A stretch of 11,792 nt of DNA from Actinomycetota bacterium (GTDB lineage: Bacteria > Actinomycetota > Thermoleophilia > Gaiellales > Gaiellaceae), in the NCBI GenBank assembly GCA_005883365.1, contig VAXA01000202.1, positions 1-11,792 on the forward strand, given 5' to 3'. Under the pieces are notes generated by a model. It saw only the letters and a list, made by a program, of their open reading frames with translations. It did not search any database and was not told the origin of the DNA. How positions within the stretch are numbered: position 1 is the first letter of the stretch; the number at the start of each line of letters is the position of its first letter. Both the position numbers and the translations under genes were made by a program. Shown piece by piece: positions 6,812 to 11,792 of this stretch.

Positions 6812-6827
6812 TTTATCGTTGTGACAA
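6799..6827 (-). promoter_or_regulatory. Candidate housekeeping promoter of the importer operon
   Basis: On the - strand TTGTCA (6827-6822) is followed after 17 nt by TAGTTT (6804-6799), a good -35 but a weak -10 match. The -10 falls in the dyad at 6793-6811. It leaves a leader of roughly 85-90 nt before the binding-protein start. Confidence 0.35.
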
Positions 6828-6831
6828 GCCG

Positions 6832-8031
6832 GTGACGACGATGGAAGCGACCGGGGCGGCTCGGCCAAGGCTGATGCGTACGCTCAACGAGCAACTACTG
6901 CTCGAGCGGATGCGCGGCAACGGTCCGGTGTCGCGTAGCGAGCTCGCCGGCACTTCCGGCCTCTCGAAGCCGACCGTCGCGCTCGCTCTCTCGAACCTGG
7001 AACGCGACGGGCTCGTCCAGCACGCCGGCCGCCGGGCGGGCGGCCGGGGTCGCACCGCCCTTCTCTACGAGATCCGCAGCGGTGCGGGTTTCGTGCTCGG
7101 GCTCGACGTCGGCAGGGAGTTCGTCCGCGGCGCCGTCGCCGACCTCGCGGGCGCCGTCCGGACCCGCGCGAGCCGGCCCGCCCGCAACTCGAGTGCCGTG
7201 GCCCGGGTGCGTGAGCTCGGGAAGCTCGCCGACGACCTCCTGAGTGACGCCGGCGTCTCGGTCGGCAGCGGGGCGCTCCGCCAGACCGTCGTGGGTAGTC
7301 CCGGCGTCGTGGAGCCGGGTGGGCTGGCATTGCGGATGGCCGCGAACCTACCGGGGTGGGAACGGCCGGCCGTGCTGCGCGACCTCCAGCGACTGCTCGG
7401 CGACGCGACGACGATCGAGAACGACGTCGACGCTGCCGCGGTCGCCGAGCGCGACCACGGCCACGGCCGCGAAGTCTCGACGTTCGCCTTCGTCTCCGTC
7501 GGCACGGGAATCGGGATGGGGCTCATCCTCGATGGCAAGCTCCATCGGGGAGCCCACGGTGCGGCGGGCGAGATTGCCTTCCTCCCTCTCGCCGACGGCC
7601 ACCTCGACCCGCGCGACGCGCGGCGGCACGGCGCGCTCGAGTCAGCCGCTTCCTCCGCCGCAGTCGTGAGAGCCGCGCGACAGGCGGGGGCGCGGTTCCG
7701 CAGCGCCAGGAGCGTCTTCGCCGCGGCGGCCGGTGGAGATGGCCGCGCGCGCGAGATCGTGGCAGGAGAGGCAACGATCGTGGCGCGCGCGCTCGCCGCC
7801 ATCGTCGCCGTCGTCGATCCGGAGCTGATCGTGCTCGGCGGCGGTATCGGCCGCGCGCCGGGCTTCGCGGACGAGGTCAGCGCCCGGCTGGCGAACTTTT
7901 CGCCCATCGTTCCCGATGTGCGGCCGAGCGCCCTCGGCGAAGACGCCGTCGTGGACGGCTGTCTCGCCGTGGGCGGCGACCAGTTGTGGGCGCGCGTGCT
8001 CAGCTCTCGCCTGGTCGCCGAGGCGATCTAG
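6832..8031 (+). CDS. ROK-family transcriptional regulator (NagC/XylR-type repressor)
   Basis: 399 aa. Residues about 17-66 form a winged HTH (LNEQLLLERMRGNGPVSRSE, then LSKPTVALALSNLERDGLV) with an Arg/Gly-rich wing. The rest is a ROK sugar-binding/kinase-like domain: LGLDVG (89-94), END (196-198), SVGTGIGMG (222-230), HGAAGEI (242-248) and LGGGIG (335-340). The Cys-rich zinc motif (CxCGxxGC) expected at about 255-270 is absent; the region reads ADGHLDPRDARRHGALE. It is thus a regulator of the zinc-less type and probably not a kinase, although the Asp of END is kept. GTG 6832 gives the longest form; ATG 6841 is an alternative, and neither has a clear Shine-Dalgarno. It is divergent from the importer operon and probably represses it until a sugar or sugar phosphate binds. 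It ends 11 bp from the convergent exporter permease gene. Confidence 0.93.
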   Translation: MTTMEATGAARPRLMRTLNEQLLLERMRGNGPVSRSELAGTSGLSKPTVALALSNLERDGLVQHAGRRAGGRGRTALLYEIRSGAGFVLGLDVGREFVRGAVADLAGAVRTRASRPARNSSAVARVRELGKLADDLLSDAGVSVGSGALRQTVVGSPGVVEPGGLALRMAANLPGWERPAVLRDLQRLLGDATTIENDVDAAAVAERDHGHGREVSTFAFVSVGTGIGMGLILDGKLHRGAHGAAGEIAFLPLADGHLDPRDARRHGALESAASSAAVVRAARQAGARFRSARSVFAAAAGGDGRAREIVAGEATIVARALAAIVAVVDPELIVLGGGIGRAPGFADEVSARLANFSPIVPDVRPSALGEDAVVDGCLAVGGDQLWARVLSSRLVAEAI

Positions 8032-8042
8032 CCCGAGCGCCT

Positions 8043-8876
8043 CTATTGGACTGCTGAGCGGCTGAAGACGCGGATCGACGCCGCGGTCAGGAGCAGGGCG
8101 AAGCCGCCCACGACCGCGAGGCTGAGTGCTGCCATCGTCGTCGGGTTGGTCATGCCCCAGATCGCGTGTAGGCCGCTGCCGTCGCCGCGCAGGCCGTAGC
8201 GCATGAGGGCGAGCCCGTGGGTGAGCGGGAGGAACTTCGCGAACCAGTGCAGGAAGATCGGCAGCGCGGTGATCGGGAAGAGCGCGCCGGCGAGGAACCA
8301 GGGCAGGATCGCGATCGCCGGCACCCGGGCGATGTATTCCTCCTGGCGCGGTACGCGGTTGGCCAGGATCTCCGCCGCGCCGTACATGCCGACTGTGAAG
8401 AGCAGGCCGGCGCCGACGAACCAGCCGATCCCGCCCGCGCTCGCGTGGAAGTGGATGCCGCGCGCGACGGCGACCGCCATCAGCACCCCGACCTGCAGGG
8501 CGGTGATCGCGAGCGCGACGACGAGATTTCCGAGCACGAGCAGCCCGCGCGGGATCGGCGCAGTCAGGAGCTCGCGCTGGGCGCCGCTGACCCGGTCGAC
8601 GATGACGCCGAGCCCGGCGAACATCGTGTTCAGGGGGATCAGCAGCCCGACCGTGCCGATCGCGACGTAGGACTCGTAAGCAGTGCCGGTGTGCAGCGCC
8701 GTCTTCAGTGCCGGCGCGATCACGAGCGCGAACATGATCGGCGTCAGCAGGGGGACGACGAGTTCCCGCGGCGTGCGGGCGGTCAGCTGGAAGCGCCTCC
8801 GCGCGAGCGTGGCGAGCGGGCCGACCGAGACCGGGGCGGGCCGTTGCGTGGGGATCGCGATTTCTGCGGTGGACAA
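8043..8876 (-). CDS. ABC-2 type exporter permease (DrrB-like)
   Basis: 277-aa membrane protein with a cytoplasmic N-terminus (RRRFQLTARTPRELV) and six hydrophobic segments near residues 38-58, 70-93, 109-137, 148-171, 184-206 and 248-271. SGAQRELLTAPIPR (97-110) and PLTHGLALMRYGLRG (217-231) are typical of the ABC-2/DrrB family, which exports drugs, lipids or other hydrophobic compounds with a DrrA-type ATPase. The start is TTG 8876-8874, with AGGAG 6 nt upstream. It lies 12 nt after the stop of the ATPase gene, so the two form an operon. The substrate is unknown. The operon is divergent from an ECF41-type sigma factor that probably controls it. Confidence 0.92.
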   Translation of the reverse strand: MSTAEIAIPTQRPAPVSVGPLATLARRRFQLTARTPRELVVPLLTPIMFALVIAPALKTALHTGTAYESYVAIGTVGLLIPLNTMFAGLGVIVDRVSGAQRELLTAPIPRGLLVLGNLVVALAITALQVGVLMAVAVARGIHFHASAGGIGWFVGAGLLFTVGMYGAAEILANRVPRQEEYIARVPAIAILPWFLAGALFPITALPIFLHWFAKFLPLTHGLALMRYGLRGDGSGLHAIWGMTNPTTMAALSLAVVGGFALLLTAASIRVFSRSAVQ

Positions 8877-8888
8877 GGGGTTCTCCTT

Positions 8889-9827
8889 TCAGGCTGCCGC
8901 GGCGAGCGAGTCGCCGGTCAGGCGGAGGTAGACGTCGTCGAGGGTCGGCTCGCGGGCGCTGATCGCGCCGGTGAGGCCGAGCTCGTGAATGGCCGCGATC
9001 GCGTCGCGCGAGCTGCGGTCGTGCAGCGGCAAGGTGAGCCGGGAGCCGACGGCGAACGCATCCTCGCCTGCGACGCCGCGCTCGCGGAGCGAAGCGAGTG
9101 CGGTGCCGACGTTGCCGTCGATGCGCAGCTCCACGAGCTCGCGCCCCAGTTCCGCCAGTAGCGCCTGGGGGGCGCCGAGTGCGACGATCCGCCCGGAGTG
9201 GATGATCGCCACCCGGTCGCAGAGTCGCTCCGCCTCGTCGAGATAGTGGGTGGTCAAGAGGACGGTCATCTCCGTCCTGTTGCGCAGGCTCCCGATCACC
9301 TCGAGCAGCTCGGCCCGGATGCGCGGGTCGAGACCGACGGTCGGCTCGTCGAGGAAGAGCACGCGCGGGCGCGAGACGAGCGCCCGGGCGATCTCGAGCC
9401 GGCGCCGCTCCCCGCCGCTGTAGCTTCCGGCAGGACGATCGATCAGCCCGCCGAGGCCGAGCGTGGCCGCGAGCTCCTCGATCCGAGCTGCGGCTTCGTG
9501 AGGCTCGACCGCCCAGAGCCTGCCGTGGATCTCGAGGTTGCGGCGACCCGTCAGCGAGCGGTCGACGACCGGCTCCTGGAAGACGACGCTGCTCGCGCGC
9601 CGTGCTGCGAGCGGCGCAGTCGCGACGTCATGACCGGCGAGCCGGGCGCTGCCGGACGTCGGCTCGATCGTCGTGGTCAGCATCCCGACCGTGGTCGACT
9701 TCCCGGCCCCGTTCGGGCCGAGCAGGCCGAAGACCTCACCCGCTTCGACCTCGAAATCGATGCCCTTCACGGCCTCGACGCCGCCCGGATAGGTCTTGCT
9801 CAGCTTGCTCACTTCGATCGCGTTCAT
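8889..9827 (-). CDS. ABC exporter ATP-binding protein (DrrA/CcmA-like)
   Basis: 312 aa. Walker A GPNGAGKST (37-45), Q-loop VFQEP (Q84), signature YSGGERRR (136-143), Walker B VLFLDEP (156-162), H-loop TTHYLDEAE (H194), then the DrrA-type C-terminal domain ending in TLDDVYLRLTG. The LTGRRNLEIHGRLWAV segment after the Q-loop is typical of the daunorubicin-resistance ATPase family. It energises the permease encoded 12 nt downstream. ATG 9827-9825 is preceded by AAGGGAG with a 4-nt gap. A motif TGTCACA-N16-CGTC (9905-9879, - strand) lies upstream and matches the promoter type read by ECF41 sigma factors. Drug, antibiotic or lipid export are all possible substrates; sequence does not decide. Confidence 0.93.
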   Translation of the reverse strand: MNAIEVSKLSKTYPGGVEAVKGIDFEVEAGEVFGLLGPNGAGKSTTVGMLTTTIEPTSGSARLAGHDVATAPLAARRASSVVFQEPVVDRSLTGRRNLEIHGRLWAVEPHEAAARIEELAATLGLGGLIDRPAGSYSGGERRRLEIARALVSRPRVLFLDEPTVGLDPRIRAELLEVIGSLRNRTEMTVLLTTHYLDEAERLCDRVAIIHSGRIVALGAPQALLAELGRELVELRIDGNVGTALASLRERGVAGEDAFAVGSRLTLPLHDRSSRDAIAAIHELGLTGAISAREPTLDDVYLRLTGDSLAAAA

Positions 9828-9840
9828 GACACTCCCTTCG

Positions 9841-9856
9841 GGCAGTCACAACTGCC
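9841..9856. repeat. Perfect inverted repeat between exporter and sigma genes
   Basis: GGCAGT-CACA-ACTGCC is a perfect 6-bp dyad with a 4-nt centre. It contains most of the -35 element proposed for the sigma gene and lies just upstream of the ATPase ribosome site on the other strand. It could be an operator or a leader hairpin of the exporter transcript. Confidence 0.5.
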
Positions 9857-9870
9857 GCCATTCGTTCGTC
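9844..9870 (+). promoter_or_regulatory. Candidate ECF41-type promoter of the sigma factor gene (autoregulation)
   Basis: AGTCACA (9844-9850), 16 nt, then CGTC (9867-9870). The reported ECF41/SigJ promoter is TGTCACA...CGTC (from memory), so one -35 base differs. Transcription would start near 9876, leaving a leader of about 29 nt with GGAG before ATG 9905. Confidence 0.6.
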
Positions 9871-9878
9871 AGGGAGAT

Positions 9879-9905
9879 GACGGATCGAAACGCGGAGATG
9901 TGACA
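9879..9905 (-). promoter_or_regulatory. Candidate ECF41-type promoter of the exporter operon
   Basis: On the - strand TGTCACA (9905-9899), 16 nt, then CGTC (9882-9879): a full match to the ECF41 consensus as I recall it. Its -35 overlaps the first base of the sigma gene's ATG. Transcription would start near 9873, about 45 nt before the ATPase start. Confidence 0.65.
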
Positions 9906-10768
9906 TGACCCGAAGCGACTGGCAAACCGAGGAGTTCGAGCGCAACCGCCAGCACCTCCAGGCGGTCGCGTATCGGATGCTCGGCTCGGCGAGCGAAGCC
10001 GAAGACGCCCTGCAGGAAGCCTGGCTCCGGCTCTCCCGCTCCGACACCGAGCAGGTCGCGAACCTCGCCGGCTGGCTGACGACCGTCGTCGCGCGCGTCT
10101 GTCTCGACATGCTCCGCTCCCGCCGGGCCCGCCGCGAGGACTACGTCGGCAGCTGGCTGCCCGAGCCGGTCGTCACGATCGAGAACGGCCCCGAGGACGA
10201 GGCCGTGCTCGCAGACTCGGTCGGCCTCGCGTTACTCGTCGTGCTCGACACGCTCACACCGCCCGAGCGGCTCGCCTTCGTGCTCCACGACATGTTCGGG
10301 ATGCCGTTCGACGAAATCGCACCAATCGTCGACCGCTCCGAGGCGGCAACCCGTCAGCTCGCGAGCCGGGCTCGCCGCAGGGTACGAGGAGCGGCGCCGG
10401 TCACGGATCCCGACCTGCGCGAGCAGCGCCGCGTCATCGACGCGTTCCTGGCTGCATCGCGCGCGGGCGATTTCGAGGCCTTGTTGGAGGTGCTCGATCC
10501 GAACGTGGTCTTCCGGCTCGACGCGGGCGGCGTCGCACCGCGAGCGCGGCCGCCGGTCGAAGGGGCGGAGCTGGTCGCGGCGCAGATCCTCGAGCGCGGC
10601 AGCCCCTTCGCACCCTACGCGCGGCCCGCGATCGTCAACGGCAACGCCGGCGTGATCGTCGTCCCGCATGAAACGCCGGTCGCGGTCGTCGGCTTCGTCG
10701 TCGCCGACGGCCGGATCACGGAGATCGATGTGATCGCCGACCGGGCAAAGCTCCGCCAGCTCAGGTAG
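9905..10768 (+). CDS. sigJ: ECF41-family RNA polymerase sigma factor with C-terminal SnoaL-like domain (SigJ-like)
   Basis: 287 aa. Sigma region 2 spans about 11-78 (FERNRQHLQAVAYRMLGS, then EAEDALQEAWLRL), the linker contains the ECF41 hallmark WLPEP (84-88), and sigma region 4 spans about 105-160 (LDTLTPPERLAFVLHDMFG, then PFDEIAPIVDRSEAATRQL). From about 170 to the end there is a SnoaL/NTF2-like domain, which in ECF41 factors acts as a built-in regulator in place of a separate anti-sigma factor. Two C-terminal family motifs look changed: DGGGK reads DAGGV (206-210) and NPDKL reads DRAKL (279-283). ATG 9905 has GGAG upstream. The gene is divergent from a DrrAB-like exporter rather than beside the carboxymuconolactone decarboxylase, oxidoreductase or epimerase genes usual for ECF41. 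Motifs on both strands of the gap suggest it drives itself and the exporter. Confidence 0.92.
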   Translation: MTRSDWQTEEFERNRQHLQAVAYRMLGSASEAEDALQEAWLRLSRSDTEQVANLAGWLTTVVARVCLDMLRSRRARREDYVGSWLPEPVVTIENGPEDEAVLADSVGLALLVVLDTLTPPERLAFVLHDMFGMPFDEIAPIVDRSEAATRQLASRARRRVRGAAPVTDPDLREQRRVIDAFLAASRAGDFEALLEVLDPNVVFRLDAGGVAPRARPPVEGAELVAAQILERGSPFAPYARPAIVNGNAGVIVVPHETPVAVVGFVVADGRITEIDVIADRAKLRQLR

Positions 10769-10853
10769 TCGGCACGCGAGCGCGGGTTGCGTGTCCCCAA
10801 GACGAGCATCGCCGCCACGCCGATGCCGATCCACGGAGCCGTCGCCCGTCGCA

Positions 10854-11219
10854 TCAGCTCGGAAGCTCCAACGCTCGGACACGGCCGCGGCGGTGAATGT
10901 TCTCGACCCAGGCGACGCGGTGTCCGGACACGGAGAGGCCGAGCGGATCCGCCGCCGCGCGAGCCAGGCGGATGACCTTGTGCGAGTGGACGTTGAGGGC
11001 TGAGATCGTGCGGCCAATGTGGAAGACGGCCCAGTGCGTGTCTCCGCCGTCGACCGAGAAGTGACCACCGCTTCCGACCCGCACAACGGCGAGTTGCGTT
11101 CCGGTGGAGGCGTCGAAGAGGGTGATCTGGTCACTGCCGGACACCGCTCCTGCAACTGCGGCGTCGTGACCTGCAAGCGCCGATCGTCCCGGCGGCGGTG
11201 GCAGGCGCCTCCAGGCCGC
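10854..11219 (-). pseudogene. 3' fragment of a secreted beta-propeller-like protein
   Basis: The frame reads through about 120 codons to TGA 10856-10854. The protein-like part includes GSDQITLFDASTGTQLAVVRV, split here as GSDQITLFDAS and TGTQLAVVRV, then HWAVFHIGRTISALNV, PLGLSVSGHRVAWVEN and RGRVRALELPS. This is a run of short beta-strand repeats like the last blades of TolB/WD40-like propeller proteins common in Thermoleophilia-type genomes. Such proteins are usually several hundred residues with a signal peptide. Here no plausible start or N-terminus is present: beyond about 11219 the frame runs antisense through the CBS gene and loses protein character. I read it as a truncated remnant left by a rearrangement. 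The family assignment is tentative. Confidence 0.5.
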
Positions 11220-11235
11220 TGACCGGAACGCTGTC

Positions 11236-11577
11236 TTGGTCTCCCACTTGGCTGGCGACGTGCGGCCCGACGAGCTCGTCACCGATGTCGCGGAACGCGT
11301 AGGAGACGAGTGGCAAGTCTGCGTCGTCACGAACGGCGAAGGCGTCGTCGTGGGTCTCCTGGGCCGAGAGGCGGTGCGCGCTGCTGAACGCGTCCGGGCC
11401 GAAGACGCTATGTCGCTCGGGCCGAGCACGATCAGACCGAGCGCTCGCCGTGAGGCCATTGTCCAGCGGATGCGCGACCAGGAGCTCAGCCGCATCGTCG
11501 TGACCCGCTCCAACGGCACCCTGGTCGGAGTGTTGCGTCGTGAGGATCTGGAAGAGGGCTCTGGTGAAGTGAGCTAG
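11236..11577 (+). CDS. CBS-domain protein (small, tandem CBS pair; start uncertain or 5'-truncated)
   Basis: 113 aa. Residues about 8-50 (GDVRPDELVTDVAERV, CVVTNGEGVVVGLL) and 58-107 (AEDAMSLGPSTIRPS, IVVTRSNGTLVGVLRREDL) are two CBS motifs, which pair to bind adenine nucleotides and usually regulate a partner. The length fits a stand-alone CBS pair, but the first motif is short at its N-terminus. The start TTG 11236 has no ribosome site, and no ATG/GTG/TTG lies between it and the in-frame stop at 11167-11169. Together with the broken propeller gene ending close by on the other strand, this suggests the 5' end may have been cut by the same event. No partner gene is in view. Confidence 0.65.
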   Translation: MVSHLAGDVRPDELVTDVAERVGDEWQVCVVTNGEGVVVGLLGREAVRAAERVRAEDAMSLGPSTIRPSARREAIVQRMRDQELSRIVVTRSNGTLVGVLRREDLEEGSGEVS

Positions 11578-11792
11578 CCCGGCGCGCGCTCTTCCTCCAC
11601 GGTCCGCTCCGCGGTTGGGAAGGCCTAGACGACTGGAGTCTTGTCGGTGACGTCCATCGAATCCGATCTGCTCGCCGACCTGACCCCGCGGCGCGAGCTG
11701 TTTCCTCGGCCGCTCCTTCTGCGATGGCGAGACGCGCTGACAGGAACAGCCCGGCTCTGTCCAGCGCCGCGGCAGCCTCGTCGAGGATCGAG

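Noticed and set aside
6804..6826. TGTCACA on the - strand (6826-6820) upstream of the importer, like the ECF41 -35 element
   Set aside because: With the 16-nt spacer the -10 position reads AGTT rather than CGTC. The same bases serve better as part of a TTGTCA housekeeping -35.
8032..8042. Bidirectional terminator in the 11-bp gap between the ROK regulator and the exporter permease
   Set aside because: The gap is too short and neither it nor the flanks hold a convincing stem with a T-run.
8217..9161. + strand open frame opposite the exporter genes
   Set aside because: Arg/Glu/Asp-rich shadow frame; the - strand has complete ABC-2 and ATPase genes.
10773..10793. CACGC-N11-GCGTG hairpin after the sigma gene as a terminator
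   Set aside because: Only 5 bp of stem with a long loop and no T-run; stems like this are frequent in GC-rich DNA.
11578..11792. A gene in the right-hand end, for example + from GTG 11647 or a - strand partial frame rich in Ala and Glu
   Set aside because: Neither frame shows a recognisable motif, and GTG 11647 has no clear ribosome site. Open frames are expected at this base composition; I see no supportable feature.

Overview
The window is GC-rich bacterial DNA (strong G/C preference at third codon positions) and looks like a high-GC actinobacterium. The SigJ/ECF41-type sigma factor, the ROK regulator with an N-terminal HTH, the Opp/Dpp-type sugar importer and the remnant of a secreted beta-propeller protein would fit a Thermoleophilia-like lineage. 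That placement is inference from gene style, not a phylogenetic result.

Region A (1-6831 plus the regulator to 8031) is a carbohydrate-uptake locus. On the + strand lie the 3' end of a GH4-family 6-phospho-beta-glucosidase and, overlapping it by 4 nt, a BadF/BcrA-type (N-acetylglucosamine-kinase-like) sugar kinase. Converging on them from the - strand is a five-part Opp/Dpp-type ABC importer operon transcribed from about 6.8 kb: substrate-binding protein (5040-6707), permease 1 (4018-5001), permease 2 fused to the start of an ATPase (2765-4021), the rest of that ATPase in another frame (2103-2780), and a second, intact ATPase (1135-2106). The permease/ATPase fusion is broken by what looks like an out-of-frame deletion of about 40-50 nt between Walker A and the Q-loop. 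A ROK-family repressor (6832-8031) is divergent from the importer. An AT-rich patch with a dyad (6793-6811) between them is the likely operator. The logic would be import of an oligosaccharide or glycoside by the ABC system, ATP-dependent phosphorylation by the kinase, and cleavage of the 6-phospho-glycoside by GH4, with no PTS gene in view.

Region B (8043-10768) is a separate module. A two-gene DrrAB-like ABC-2 exporter (- strand) is divergent from an ECF41/SigJ-type sigma factor (+ strand) with a C-terminal SnoaL-like domain. The 77-bp gap, together with the sigma start codon, carries two promoter-like motifs of the ECF41 type, facing each other and with the same 16-nt spacer: TGTCACA-N16-CGTC toward the exporter and AGTCACA-N16-CGTC toward the sigma gene. 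This predicts autoregulation of the sigma factor and control of the exporter by it, and is the most interesting signal in the window.

Region C (10769-11792) looks eroded: a 3' fragment of a beta-propeller-like protein on the - strand, a small CBS-domain protein on the + strand starting at or near the break, and about 215 bases in which no gene could be recognised. I saw no tRNA, rRNA, CRISPR array, insertion sequence or convincing intrinsic terminator.
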